Source of the DNA: DATFQE01 sp963738205
GTDB lineage: Bacteria > Actinomycetota > Thermoleophilia > Gaiellales > Gaiellaceae
Direction of reading: 5' to 3'
Assembly: GCA_963738205.1 (NCBI GenBank)
Contig: CAVTVQ010000008.1
Coordinates: forward strand, 28,443 to 92,442
Length of the DNA stretch: 64,000 bases
Below the pieces are notes generated by a model. It made no database searches. It saw nothing but the letters and a program-made list of their open reading frames with translations, and was not told where the DNA came from. Positions 17,101-25,770 of the stretch are shown one piece after another (position 1 is the first letter of the stretch; every line of letters begins with the position of its first letter). The translations under genes and the position numbers were made by a program.

Positions 17101-17783
17101 GCGGGAGCGAGGGCCTGCCGGTGCGCGGCGTCGATCAGCGAGCCGAGGATCAGCGTGCCGTCGGTGGAGCCGATCAGCTCCTCGACGGCGTGCTCGGGAT
17201 GCGGCATCAGGCCCATCACGTTGCCGTCCTCGTTGACTACGCCCGCCACGTCGTCCAACGAGCCGTTCGGATTCTCGCCGGCCGAGTAGCGCAGCACGAC
17301 GTGGCCGGCGTGGGCATCCCGCGCCGGATGCCAGCAGCCGTCCCCGTGCTTCACCGGGATCGTCAGGCGTTGCCCGGGCTCGCACCGCGACGTGAAAGGC
17401 GTGTCCACCCGCTCGACGACGAGGCCCACGTCTCTGCAGACGAACGCCAGCGAGGCGTTGGGCCGCAGCGCACCCGGCAGGAGCCCCGCCTCGCACAGGA
17501 TCTGGAAGCCGTTGCAGATCCCCAGCACGAGGCCACCCCTCTCCGCGAACGCCACGACGGACTGCATCGCCGGCGCGAAGCGCGCGATCGCTCCGCAGCG
17601 GAGGTAGTCGCCGTAGGAGAACCCGCCGGGCAGCACGACGCCGTCGCACGGCGGCAGCTCCGCGTCGCCGTGCCACACAAGCGTGGTCTCGGCTCCGAGG
17701 TCGGCCAGCGCCCCCGCCGCGTCGCGATCGTCGTTCGACCCCGGAAACACCAGCACGGCAATCCGCGGCCGCCGCCCGCTCAC
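17097..17783 (-). CDS. purQ: phosphoribosylformylglycinamidine synthase subunit PurQ
   Basis: Glutamine amidotransferase subunit, 228 residues, of the FGAM synthase complex (PurLQS). It supplies ammonia for FGAR to FGAM conversion in purine synthesis. The class I amidotransferase nucleophile Cys is in GICNGFQIL, and the His-Glu pair is in MPHPEHAVE near the C-terminus. FPGSNDDRDA and LPGGFSYGDYLRCGAIA are PurQ signatures. The start is GTG 17783, 34 bases after the purS stop. It is the last gene of the purine cluster here; the PurL partner is not in the window. Confidence 0.95.
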   Translation of the reverse strand: MSGRRPRIAVLVFPGSNDDRDAAGALADLGAETTLVWHGDAELPPCDGVVLPGGFSYGDYLRCGAIARFAPAMQSVVAFAERGGLVLGICNGFQILCEAGLLPGALRPNASLAFVCRDVGLVVERVDTPFTSRCEPGQRLTIPVKHGDGCWHPARDAHAGHVVLRYSAGENPNGSLDDVAGVVNEDGNVMGLMPHPEHAVEELIGSTDGTLILGSLIDAAHRQALAPA

Positions 17784-17817
17784 TGAGCTGTCTCCGTCAT
17801 AGCCTGAAGAAGGCGCA

Positions 17818-18057
17818 CTAGCCTGCCAGCTCGATCTCGAAGCTCTCGATCAGCGGATTCGCGAGCAGCTCCGCGCACATGCGCTCCACCTGGCTGCGTG
17901 CTTCGTCGGGACTCTGCGCCTCGAGCTCGAGGTCGACGACCCGGCCGACCCGAGCCTGCGCGACGCCGAAGCCGAGGTGGCGGAGGGAGCTCCCCACTGC
18001 GTCGCCTTGCGGGTCGAGGATCCCCGGCTTCGGCCGAACGAGCACGGTGGCCCTCAT
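17818..18057 (-). CDS. purS: phosphoribosylformylglycinamidine synthase subunit PurS
   Basis: A 79-residue PurS subunit, which bridges PurL and PurQ in the three-part FGAM synthase of Gram-positive bacteria. The sequence has the expected ATVLVRPKPGILDPQGDAV start, the GFGVAQARVGRVVDLELEA strand-turn, and a C-terminal CAELLANPLIESFEIEL. The ATG at 18057 overlaps the purC stop (ATGA). Presence of a separate PurS agrees with the small PurQ next to it. Confidence 0.93.
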   Translation of the reverse strand: MRATVLVRPKPGILDPQGDAVGSSLRHLGFGVAQARVGRVVDLELEAQSPDEARSQVERMCAELLANPLIESFEIELAG

Positions 18058-18917
18058 CGCTGCACCACCGTCGGGTCGGCGAGGTAGTCCGGGAACGGCA
18101 CGCCGGTCAGGCGCTCGAAGGCCTCGACGTACCGCGCTCGCGTGCCCGCCACGACGTCCTCGGGCAGTTCGGGTCCCGGCGCGGTTTTGTCCCAGCCGAG
18201 CGACTCGCAGTAGTCGCGCACGAACTGCTTGTCGTAGGACGGCTGCGGGCCGCCGGGCGCGTACTCGTCCGCGGGCCAAAAGCGGGACGAGTCGGGTGTG
18301 AAGGCCTCGTCGGCGAGCACGAGCGCACCGTCCCGGTCGATCCCGAACTCGAACTTCGTGTCGGCGATGACGATGCCGCGGGCCCGCGCGTAGTCCGCCG
18401 CGAAGCGGTACAGGTCGAGTGCGGTTCGCTGCACCTCGTCCAGGCGGTCGACTCCGACGAGCACGGCGGCCGCCTCGAGGTCGATGTTCTCGTCGTGGCC
18501 TTCCTCGGCCTTCGTCGCCGGCGTGAAGATCGGCTCGGGAAGCCGGTCGGACTCCCGCAGCCCCTCGGGCAGCCGATGGCCGCAGACGACGCCGCTGTTG
18601 CGGTAGTCCTTCCAGCCCGACCCGGCCAGGTAGCCGCGCACGACGCACTCGATCGGCAGCATCTCGAGCCGGCGGCACTCCGTCGAGCGTCCGTCGTCCC
18701 GCACAGCGAGCAGGTGGTTCGCGCAGATGTCGCGCGTCCGCCCGAACCAGAAGGCGGAGAGACCCGTCAGCACCCGTCCCTTGTCCGGGATCTCGGTGGG
18801 GAGGACGACATCGAACGTGGAGATACGGTCGCTCGCGACGAGCAGCAAGCGGTGGTCGTCGAGCGCGTAGAGCTCGCGGACCTTCCCGCTGCCGACGTGG
18901 AGGGCGGCTTCAGGCAT
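18054..18917 (-). CDS. purC: phosphoribosylaminoimidazole-succinocarboxamide synthase (SAICAR synthase)
   Basis: SAICAR synthase of 287 residues. It joins CAIR and aspartate with ATP in de novo purine synthesis. GSGKVRELYAL at the N-terminus, VASDRISTFDVVLPTEIPDKG, the family signature region ECVVRGYLAGSGW, and IADTKFEFGID near the middle are all present. The C-terminus SYDKQFVRDYCE is typical of the longer (about 290 residue) type. The start ATG 18917 overlaps purB by eight bases, and the gene ends in ATGA with purS. Confidence 0.95.
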   Translation of the reverse strand: MPEAALHVGSGKVRELYALDDHRLLLVASDRISTFDVVLPTEIPDKGRVLTGLSAFWFGRTRDICANHLLAVRDDGRSTECRRLEMLPIECVVRGYLAGSGWKDYRNSGVVCGHRLPEGLRESDRLPEPIFTPATKAEEGHDENIDLEAAAVLVGVDRLDEVQRTALDLYRFAADYARARGIVIADTKFEFGIDRDGALVLADEAFTPDSSRFWPADEYAPGGPQPSYDKQFVRDYCESLGWDKTAPGPELPEDVVAGTRARYVEAFERLTGVPFPDYLADPTVVQR

Positions 18918-20235
18918 GGACGGGTTCCTCCTTCTGGACGAGGGTGCGGAGCCGGTCGAACACGGCGTCCACGTGGCGGGTATAGGCGGCGAGGTCGAAC
19001 GCCTCGTCGAGCGCGTCGGCGTCGAGAACGGCCGTGATCTCGGAGTCGGCCGAGACGAGCGAGCGGAAGTCCTGCTCCTCGTCCCAGGCGCGCATGGCGT
19101 TCCGCTGAACGAGGCGGTAGGCCTCATCGCGGCCGAGGCCGGCGCCGACGAGCGCGAGCAGCACACGCTGGCTGAAGAAGAGGCCGTGGCTGGCGTCGAG
19201 ATTCCGCCGCATCTGCTCGGGGCGAACGACCAGCCCTTCGATGAGCCAGGCGAAGCGGTCGAGCATGTAGTCGACCGCCAGGAACGCGTCCGGAACGACC
19301 ACCCGCTCGGCAGACGAGTGCGAGATGTCGCGCTCGTGCCAGAGCGCCACGTTCTCGAGCCCGACGACGGACGCGGAGCGCACCACGCGCGCGAGCCCGC
19401 AGATCCGCTCGGCGACGACGGGGTTGCGCTTGTGGGGCATCGCCGACGACCCCTTCTGGCCCTGGCCGAACGGCTCCTCCACCTCTCGCACCTCGGTCCG
19501 CGCGAGGTGGCGGATCTCTGTTGCGAACTTCTCCAACGAGGCGGCGGCCAAGGCGAGCGCCGACAGCACGGCTGCGTGGCGGTCGCGCTGCAGCACCTGC
19601 GTCGAGGCCGGCGCCGGCTCGAGACCAAGGCGCTCGCATGCCAGCCGCTCGAGCTCCGGGTCGGTCGCCGCATAGTTGCCCACGGCACCCGAGAGCTTGC
19701 CGACGCGCATTCCCTCGAGCGCCTCGGCGAGGCGCATGCGCGCGCGGTCGAGCTCGAACGCCCAGACGGCCAGCTTCAGGCCGAACGTCGTCGGCTCGGC
19801 GTGGACGCCGTGCGTGCGGCCGATCGTCAGGGTCCCGCGATGCTCCTCCGCGCGGGCGACGACGGCGCCGAAGGCGCGGTCGAGCCCCTCCAGCACCAGG
19901 GCTCCCGCGTCACGGATCTGGAGCGCGAGCGCGGTGTCGACGACGTCGCTCGAGGTCAGTCCGTAGTGGAACCAGCGCCCGTCGTCGCCGAGCTGCTCGG
20001 CCACTGCGTCGACGAAGGCCGCGAGGTCGTGGTGCGTGCGAGCCTCGATCTCGGCGACCCGTTCCGGCGACGGTGGCTCCGCGCGTTCGCGGATCCGGGC
20101 TGCGGCGTCCGCCGGCACCATCCCGAGCTCAGCCCAGGCGTCGAGCGCGGCGAGCTCGACGTCGAGCCAGCGACCGAGCTTGCTCTGATCCGACCAGATG
20201 CCGGCCATCGCCGGGCGCGAGTAGCGGGCGATCAC
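18910..20235 (-). CDS. purB: adenylosuccinate lyase
   Basis: Lyase of 441 residues that releases fumarate from SAICAR and from adenylosuccinate. The fumarase/aspartase superfamily signature is GSSAMPHKRNP, on the loop that carries the catalytic Ser. IGRTHGVHAEPTTFG provides the His region and YGLTSSDVVDTA the substrate site. The GTG start at 20235 has no clear ribosome site, but TAGAAT lies seven bases upstream. The gene may therefore also be read from a leaderless promoter in addition to the purine operon transcript. It overlaps purC by eight bases. Confidence 0.95.
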   Translation of the reverse strand: MIARYSRPAMAGIWSDQSKLGRWLDVELAALDAWAELGMVPADAAARIRERAEPPSPERVAEIEARTHHDLAAFVDAVAEQLGDDGRWFHYGLTSSDVVDTALALQIRDAGALVLEGLDRAFGAVVARAEEHRGTLTIGRTHGVHAEPTTFGLKLAVWAFELDRARMRLAEALEGMRVGKLSGAVGNYAATDPELERLACERLGLEPAPASTQVLQRDRHAAVLSALALAAASLEKFATEIRHLARTEVREVEEPFGQGQKGSSAMPHKRNPVVAERICGLARVVRSASVVGLENVALWHERDISHSSAERVVVPDAFLAVDYMLDRFAWLIEGLVVRPEQMRRNLDASHGLFFSQRVLLALVGAGLGRDEAYRLVQRNAMRAWDEEQDFRSLVSADSEITAVLDADALDEAFDLAAYTRHVDAVFDRLRTLVQKEEPVHA

Positions 20236-20242
20236 CGGTCCG

Positions 20243-20248
20243 ATTCTA
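20243..20248 (-). promoter_or_regulatory. putative -10 box of a leaderless purB promoter
   Basis: TAGAAT on the minus strand is followed by seven bases and the purB GTG, placing a transcription start at or next to the start codon. It lies in the short gap after the purE stop. There is no good -35 at 17 bases, so the call rests on the -10 and on the same spacing at other genes here. Confidence 0.4.
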
Positions 20249-20256
20249 GAGAGGGC

Positions 20257-20760
20257 TCAGGAAGGCCCCGTCGGCGGACCGCCGCCCTGGGCGAGGATCC
20301 GCGCGGCGAGGATCGCCGCGTTGCGCGCCCCGTCCACGGAGACGCAGGCCACGGGCACGCCTGGCGGCATCTGGACGATCGCGAGCAGCGCGTCGAGACC
20401 GTCGAGCACGCTCTTGCTCGAGCGCAGCGGCACGCCGATCACCGGTAGCTCGGTGTAGGCCGCCACCGTGCCCGGGAGCGCGGCCGCCATGCCGGCGCCG
20501 GCGATCAGGACGCGCACGCCGCGGAGCACGGCGGTCGAGGCGTACTCCGCGACGGCACGCGGGTCGCGGTGCGCAGACATGACGTTGAACTCGTGCGAGA
20601 TCCCGCGCGAGTCGAGCTCCTCCAGCGCCGGCTCCATCGCCTCACGGTCGGACTCCGACCCGACGAGGATCCCGACGAGAGGACCGGGCTCGTCGAACGC
20701 GTCCAAGAGCGCGAGCGGCTCGACGAGCGGGTCCCGCGCCGTGCGTGGGTCATCCTGCAA
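20257..20760 (-). CDS. purE: 5-(carboxyamino)imidazole ribonucleotide mutase
   Basis: Class I PurE of 167 residues, which converts N5-CAIR to CAIR. The phosphate-binding GILVGSESDREAM, the catalytic-His block FNVMSAHRDPRAV and the GAGMAAALPGTVAAYTELPVIGVP region are all present. I choose TTG 20760 as the start because GGGAGG lies about seven bases upstream; the frame stays open further. This gives a roughly 25-residue N-terminal extension before the conserved core. It overlaps the purD stop by 11 bases and is followed by purB. Confidence 0.9.
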   Translation of the reverse strand: MQDDPRTARDPLVEPLALLDAFDEPGPLVGILVGSESDREAMEPALEELDSRGISHEFNVMSAHRDPRAVAEYASTAVLRGVRVLIAGAGMAAALPGTVAAYTELPVIGVPLRSSKSVLDGLDALLAIVQMPPGVPVACVSVDGARNAAILAARILAQGGGPPTGPS

Positions 20761-21967
20761 CGCCGGCCTCCCGTTCTGCGATGTCGTGCCGGTAGCGCAT
20801 GCCCGGGAAGGAGATCCGTTCGCAGGCGGCGTACGCGGCGGCGCGTGCGCTCGCATGGTCGTCGCCCCGGGCCGTGACGTTCAACACGCGCCCACCGTTG
20901 GTCACGAGCCGTCCGCTCCGCACGGCGGTCCCGGCATGGAAGACGAGCGCACCGGACTTCTCCGCGTCCGCGATGCCCTCGATCGGCCGCCCGGAGTCCC
21001 CGCGCTCGGGATAGTCGCCCGCGGCGAGCACGACCGTCACGGCGGCCTCGTCGCTGGCGCTCAGATCGGCGTCGCCGAGGTCGCCCGCGGCTGCAGCGGC
21101 GAGCGCGCCGACCAGGTCGCCCTCCAGCCGCGGCACGATCGACTGTGTCTCCGGGTCGCCGAAACGGCAGTTGAACTCCAGCACCTGCACGCCGCGGTCC
21201 GTGAGCATCAGGCCGGCGTACAGCAGTCCGATGAAAGGCGTCCCGCGCCGCGCGAGCTCCTCGAGCACGGGGTCGTGGACGGTCGCGACGATCTCGGACA
21301 GTCGGTCCGGCCCGACCTCGGACACGGGCGAGTACGACCCCATACCGCCTGTGTTGGGACCGACGTCGCCGTCGCCCAGTCGCTTGAAGTCACGGGCGGG
21401 CGCCAGCGGCAGCGCGCGCGACCCGTCGCAGAGCGCGAAGACCGACACCTCCTCGCCTTCGAGCAGCTCCTCGATCACGACCTGCCCGCCGGCCCGGGAG
21501 GCAGCCTTCAACCCGGCGTCGAGCTCGTCCGCGGTCCGACAGACGAAGACGCCCTTGCCTGCCGCGAGGCCGTCGAGCTTGACGACGCACGGCGGCCGCG
21601 CCACGGACAGCGACTCCGCCGTCGGCACGCCGGCGGTGCGCATGACCTCCTTGGCGAAGGTCTTGGAGCCCTCGATCCGCGCAGCGCCCGCGCTGGGCCC
21701 GAAGACGGCGATGCCGGCATGCCGAAGCTCGTCGGCGACGCCCATGACGAGCGGCGCCTCCGGCCCGATGACGGCCAGGCCGGCGCCGAGCTCGCGGGCC
21801 AGGTCGAGGAGCCCTTCGCCGTCGTGCGCGCGCACCGGGTGGCACTCGCCGAGCTGCGCGATCCCCGGGTTCCCAGGCGCCGCGTGCACCTCGATCCCGT
21901 CGGTCTGCGCCAGCCGCCACGCGAGGGCGTGCTCACGGCCGCCCGATCCGACGAGGAGAACCCTCAC
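20750..21967 (-). CDS. purD: phosphoribosylamine-glycine ligase (GAR synthetase)
   Basis: ATP-grasp ligase of 405 residues making glycinamide ribonucleotide. The N-terminal VLLVGSGGREHALAWRL, the ATP-grasp VVKLDGLAAGKGV, GGMGSYSPV and the metal-binding LEFNCRFGDPETQ are present. The C-terminal domain ends in MRYRHDIAERE, as is usual for PurD. The start GTG 21967 overlaps the purA stop (GTGA). The gene ends in ATGA, but that ATG is out of frame with purE, which starts a few bases earlier at TTG. Confidence 0.95.
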   Translation of the reverse strand: MRVLLVGSGGREHALAWRLAQTDGIEVHAAPGNPGIAQLGECHPVRAHDGEGLLDLARELGAGLAVIGPEAPLVMGVADELRHAGIAVFGPSAGAARIEGSKTFAKEVMRTAGVPTAESLSVARPPCVVKLDGLAAGKGVFVCRTADELDAGLKAASRAGGQVVIEELLEGEEVSVFALCDGSRALPLAPARDFKRLGDGDVGPNTGGMGSYSPVSEVGPDRLSEIVATVHDPVLEELARRGTPFIGLLYAGLMLTDRGVQVLEFNCRFGDPETQSIVPRLEGDLVGALAAAAAGDLGDADLSASDEAAVTVVLAAGDYPERGDSGRPIEGIADAEKSGALVFHAGTAVRSGRLVTNGGRVLNVTARGDDHASARAAAYAACERISFPGMRYRHDIAEREAGVAG

Positions 21968-23262
21968 GCCGCCGGGGCCGCCGCGGCGCCGGTCCGCGCC
22001 AGCACGCGCTCCCGCTCGGCGCCCGTCCCCACGAGCGTCACGTCGACCTCGAGCTCGCGCTCCACGAACTCGACGTAGCCTCGCGCGGCCGCGGGCAGGC
22101 CGACGAAGTCGTCGACCGAGTCGATCGGCTCGTCCCAGCCCGTCAGCGTCTCGTACACGGGTCGGCAATGGTGGAAGTCGCTCTGGTGCGCCGGGAACTC
22201 GGTCGTCTCGCGCCCGTCGTCGAGCCGGTAGCGGACGCACACTGGCAGCTCCGCGAACGACGACAGCACGTCCAGCTTCGTCAGCGCGAGCGAGGTGATC
22301 CCGTTGACGCGCACCGCGTAGCGCAGCGCCACGAGGTCGAGCCACCCACAGCGCCGCTCACGCCCTGTAGTCGTGCCGAACTCGTGCCCGAGGTCGCGCA
22401 CGCGTTCCTGATCGGCCCCCTGGATCTCCGTCGGGAACGGTCCTTCGCCCACACGCGTGACGTACGCCTTGGCCACCCCGAGCACAGCGTCGATGCGGTT
22501 CGGCCCGATGCCGATGCCGGTCGCGGCGGCTCCGGCCAGGGGGTTCGACGACGTGACGAATGGATACGTGCCGTGGTCGAGGTCGAGGAGCGTTCCCTGC
22601 GCGCCCTCGAACAGCACCGACTCGTCGTCGCGCAACGCGCGGTCGACCAGCAGGGACGTGTCGGCGACGTAGGGGCGCAGCCGTTGCGCATAGCGCTCGT
22701 AGCCCTCGGCGACCTCTTCCAGGACGAGCGGCTCGGCCCCGTAGACGCGTTCGAGCCAGACGTTCTTCTCGGCCAGCGCGACCTCGATCTTCTGCCGCAG
22801 GATCTTCGGGTCGAGCAGGTCCTGCACGCGGATCCCGAGTCGGGCCGCCTTGTCTGCATAGCAGGGTCCGATGCCGCGCCTCGTCGTCCCGATCTTCAGC
22901 TTGCCGAGCTGCCGCTCGCTCGCCTGGTCGAGGGCGACGTGCCACGGCATGATCAGGTGTGCGTTGCCCGACACCTTCACGGGCGCAGTCGAAACGCCGC
23001 GCTCCTCGAGCCCGTCGAGCTCGCGCACGAACGTCTCCGGGTCGATGACGACGCCGGCGCCGAGCACGCAGATCTTGCCGGACAGGATCCCGGAAGGCAT
23101 GTGGTGGAACTTCCACTTCTCGCCGCCCGCGATCACCGTGTGCCCCGCGTTCGGGCCGCCCTGGTAGCGCGCGACGATGTCCGACTCGGTGGCAAGGAGG
23201 TCGACGACCTTTCCCTTCCCCTCGTCGCCCCACTGGGCGCCGACGATCACCGTGGCAGGCAC
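21964..23262 (-). CDS. purA: adenylosuccinate synthetase
   Basis: GTP-dependent synthetase of 432 residues converting IMP and aspartate to adenylosuccinate. The N-terminal loop QWGDEGKGKVVD, NAGHTV, the IMP-binding region TTRRGIGPCYADKAAR and FEGAQGTLLDLDHGTYPFVT are all present. The start is GTG 23262. It is the first pur gene of the run purA-D-E-B-C-S-Q on the minus strand, about 180 bases downstream of dnaB, with two hairpins in between. PurL, PurF, PurM, PurN and PurH are not in the window. Confidence 0.95.
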   Translation of the reverse strand: MPATVIVGAQWGDEGKGKVVDLLATESDIVARYQGGPNAGHTVIAGGEKWKFHHMPSGILSGKICVLGAGVVIDPETFVRELDGLEERGVSTAPVKVSGNAHLIMPWHVALDQASERQLGKLKIGTTRRGIGPCYADKAARLGIRVQDLLDPKILRQKIEVALAEKNVWLERVYGAEPLVLEEVAEGYERYAQRLRPYVADTSLLVDRALRDDESVLFEGAQGTLLDLDHGTYPFVTSSNPLAGAAATGIGIGPNRIDAVLGVAKAYVTRVGEGPFPTEIQGADQERVRDLGHEFGTTTGRERRCGWLDLVALRYAVRVNGITSLALTKLDVLSSFAELPVCVRYRLDDGRETTEFPAHQSDFHHCRPVYETLTGWDEPIDSVDDFVGLPAAARGYVEFVERELEVDVTLVGTGAERERVLARTGAAAAPAA

Positions 23263-23298
23263 GGGGGCTGAGTGTGCCAGACCGGTCGGTTCGCTACG

Positions 23299-23315
23299 GG
23301 AGCTTCGGAAGCTCC
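23299..23315 (-). terminator. hairpin in the dnaB-purA gap
   Basis: GGAGCTT and AAGCTCC pair perfectly around a CGG loop. A second hairpin, GGGGC-GAAAG-GCCCC, lies at 23381-23395 in the same gap. Neither has a clear T tract on the minus strand. They could attenuate or separate dnaB and purA transcription; termination itself is not shown. Confidence 0.35.
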
Positions 23316-23441
23316 GGGAGCGCCGGCGCGTTCGGGAGCGGCGCTGGCGGCAGCTTGGGCAGAGCCCGGAGCTTTGGCCTGGGGCGAAAGGCCCCGAACT
23401 TGCGCATCCCGACGAAAGTCCCTCGATCGAGGGCGCCGTTC

Positions 23442-24800
23442 CTAGGCGGCGGCGAGGTCGGCGAACTTCGCGTAGCGCTTGAGAAACGAGAGCTTCTCGC
23501 TGCCCGTCGGGCCGTTGCGGTGCTTCGCGAGGATCACCTCGGCGAGGCCCTGGTCGGGCGAGTCGTCCGTGTAGTACTCGTCGCGGTAGATGAAGGCGAC
23601 GAGGTCGGCGTCCTGCTCGATCGAGCCGGATTCGCGCAGGTCGGAGAGGATCGGGCGCTTGTCGTGCCGCTGCTCGACGGCGCGGGACAACTGGCTCATG
23701 GCGAGGATCGGAACGTCGAGGTCGCGCGCCAGCACCTTGAGGTTCCGCGAGATCTGCGACACCTCCTGCACGCGGCTCTCGACGTTCGAGCCGGAGGTCA
23801 TGAGCTGCAGGTAGTCGACGATGACCAGGCCGAGCGTCGGCTCCTTGGACTTGAGCCGCCGCGCCTTCGAGCGGATCTCCATCATCGTGATCGAGCCGGT
23901 GTCGTCGATGTAGATCGGCGCCTTCGCGAGCTTGTCGCAGGCGGCGGTGAGGCGGGGCCAGTCATCCGGCGCGAGCTTGCCCGAGCGCAGGCGCTGCGAC
24001 TCGACCTTGGCCTCGCTGCACATCAGCCGCTGCGTCACCTCGGCCTTCGACATCTCCAGCGTGAAGAGCGCCACCGGGATCTGGTGCCGGATCGCGATGT
24101 TCGAGGCGACGCAGAGGCCGAACGCCGACTTCCCCATGCTCGGGCGGGCGGCGACGATGACCAGGTTGCCCGGCTGGAACCCCGAAGTGAGGCGGTCGAT
24201 GTCGCGAAAGCCGGACGGGACGCCGGTGATCTCCTCGCCCGCCTCGTACAGGGCGGTAATGCGCTCGAAGCTCTCCTTCAGCAGCAGCTCGATGTGCGAG
24301 AACTCGGTGGAGACCCGGCTCTGCGAGAGCTCGAACACGATCTGCTCGGCGCGGTCGACCAGATCCGGTGCCTCGCCCGGCCGCTCCCAGCCGAGCCGCG
24401 AGACCTCGCCGCCGGCGGTGATGAGCCCGCGCAAGGTGGCCATCTCGCGGACGATGCGGGCATAGTGGCCGGCGTTGGCGCTGGCGGGCACGAGCGCGGC
24501 GAGCTCGTGGACGCGGGACCGGCCGCCCACGTCCTCGAGCTCACCACGCTGCTCGAGCTCGTCGACGAGTGTGATTGCGTCGACGGGCTCGCCCCGGGCA
24601 TACAGTGCGAGCGCAGCCCGGTAGATCTTGCTGTGGCTTTCCCGGTAGAAGTCGCTGGCGTCGAGGATCTCGCTGACCGCCCCGATCGCGCCGGGGGAGA
24701 GCATCATCGCCCCGAGAACCGACTCTTCGGCATCGAGGTTCTGCGGGGGGACCGGGGCGGTCTGCGAAACCTGGGCGACTTGTGCCACGTCGGGATTCAA
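23442..24800 (-). CDS. dnaB: replicative DNA helicase DnaB
   Basis: Hexameric replication-fork helicase of 452 residues. The N-terminal DnaB domain starts at NLDAEESVLGAMMLSPGAI, and the RecA-like C-terminal domain has Walker A ARPSMGKSA, Walker B LGLVIVDYLQLM, and the helicase motif SQLSRAVEQRHDKRP. No intein or insertion interrupts it. I give TTG 24800; GTG 24788 is equally possible, as neither has a convincing ribosome site. The gene follows rpsF-ssb-rpsR-rplI, a common arrangement in actinobacteria and firmicutes, after a 241-base gap containing a strong hairpin. Confidence 0.93.
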   Translation of the reverse strand: MNPDVAQVAQVSQTAPVPPQNLDAEESVLGAMMLSPGAIGAVSEILDASDFYRESHSKIYRAALALYARGEPVDAITLVDELEQRGELEDVGGRSRVHELAALVPASANAGHYARIVREMATLRGLITAGGEVSRLGWERPGEAPDLVDRAEQIVFELSQSRVSTEFSHIELLLKESFERITALYEAGEEITGVPSGFRDIDRLTSGFQPGNLVIVAARPSMGKSAFGLCVASNIAIRHQIPVALFTLEMSKAEVTQRLMCSEAKVESQRLRSGKLAPDDWPRLTAACDKLAKAPIYIDDTGSITMMEIRSKARRLKSKEPTLGLVIVDYLQLMTSGSNVESRVQEVSQISRNLKVLARDLDVPILAMSQLSRAVEQRHDKRPILSDLRESGSIEQDADLVAFIYRDEYYTDDSPDQGLAEVILAKHRNGPTGSEKLSFLKRYAKFADLAAA

Positions 24801-24999
24801 GAGGTCTGAAACGGCCGTCGCAAGGGGTGGAAACGCCCATCGGCAGCAGCCCCGCTCGCGGGTGCAAATGTCGTCGTGTGCAGGGATTCGGAACGCATGT
24901 TCGTCCCAATTGTCCCCAGCGGGCCGGACGTCATCCCCAGGAACGCGAACAGGTGGGGATCACGAACTCTCTGCTACGAGCGGGATCTTTGGCTCGTCG

Positions 25000-25027
25000 T
25001 CCACAGAGCGGTGGATCCGCCTGTGGA
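25000..25027. repeat. strong inverted repeat upstream of dnaB
   Basis: TCCACAG and CTGTGGA form a seven-base outer stem, and GCGG/CCGC a four-base inner stem, around a TGGAT loop with one bulged A. The outer arms include CCACA, the core of the DnaA box; TCGTCCACA at 24997-25005 is one base from TTGTCCACA. On the minus strand the hairpin lies just after rplI and upstream of dnaB. It could terminate the ribosomal transcript or bind DnaA; the sequence does not decide. Confidence 0.5.
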
Positions 25028-25041
25028 GCGATTGTGACGGT

Positions 25042-25770
25042 TCAGGCGCGTTCGGCTTGTTCGGCTTCGGCGTCGTCGACGCCCACGGCCTCATCCACCG
25101 CGCGGTCGAACGCGTCGTCGGGCACCTGCTCGGCCTGGGCCTCGGGGGACGCCTCCGTCTCGTCTGCTTCCGTCTCGGCCTCCTCGGCGGCGACGAGCTC
25201 CTCGACGGCTGCCTCGAGCGGGTCGACGACCTCGCCCTGGGCGTCCTGCTCGGCCGCGGCGGCCGCCTCGGCCTCCTCGGCAGCGACCATCGCCTCGAGC
25301 TCCTCCTCCGGCGGCAGCTCGCCGCCCTCGGGCACGACCAGCGTCTTGACCTCGACCTCGACGCCCTCGAACACCGTGATCGGCACCGAGTAGCGGCCGA
25401 TCCGCTTGATCGGCTCGTCGAGCCCGATCTTCCGGCGGTCGACGCGGATCTTCCGCGTCCGCCAGATCTCGTCGGCGATGTCCGTGGGCGTGACCGATCC
25501 GAAGAGCGAGCCGGTCGGCCCGGACTTGACGTCGAAGCTCAGCACCGTCTTGCCCAGCACCTCGGAGATCTCGGCCGCCTGCTCGGAGCTGCGTGCCTCC
25601 TGCCGGCCGCGCAGCTCGTCCCGCTTGCGCAGCTCGGCCACGCGACCGGGAGTCGCCTCCTGGGCCAGGCGGCGGGGTAGCAGGAAGTTGCGGGCGTAGC
25701 CGCGGGCAACGTCGACGACCTCGCCGCGCAGGCCGACCTTCTCGACGTCGCTCAGGAGGATGACTTGCAT
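25042..25770 (-). CDS. rplI: 50S ribosomal protein L9 with long acidic C-terminal tail
   Basis: L9 of 242 residues, about 90 longer than usual. The N-terminal domain (MQVILLSDVEKVGLRGEVVDV, then GYARNFLLPRRLA) and the C-terminal rRNA-binding domain (GSLFGSVTPTDIADEI, then GRYSVPITVFEGVEVEV) are normal and end near residue 150. After that the protein becomes an Ala/Glu/Asp-rich, probably disordered tail (AAEEAEAAAAAEQDAQGEVV and similar) to the stop. The ATG overlaps the rpsR stop by one base (TGATG). The tail has the same GC-rich base use as its surroundings, so it looks like local repeat growth rather than a fusion. Confidence 0.95.
   Translation of the reverse strand: MQVILLSDVEKVGLRGEVVDVARGYARNFLLPRRLAQEATPGRVAELRKRDELRGRQEARSSEQAAEISEVLGKTVLSFDVKSGPTGSLFGSVTPTDIADEIWRTRKIRVDRRKIGLDEPIKRIGRYSVPITVFEGVEVEVKTLVVPEGGELPPEEELEAMVAAEEAEAAAAAEQDAQGEVVDPLEAAVEELVAAEEAETEADETEASPEAQAEQVPDDAFDRAVDEAVGVDDAEAEQAERA

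Noticed and set aside
23274..23441. Gly/Ser-rich peptide on the plus strand in the dnaB-purA gap
   Set aside because: The repeats come from the two hairpins; there is no ribosome site, and the frame continues antisense to dnaB.
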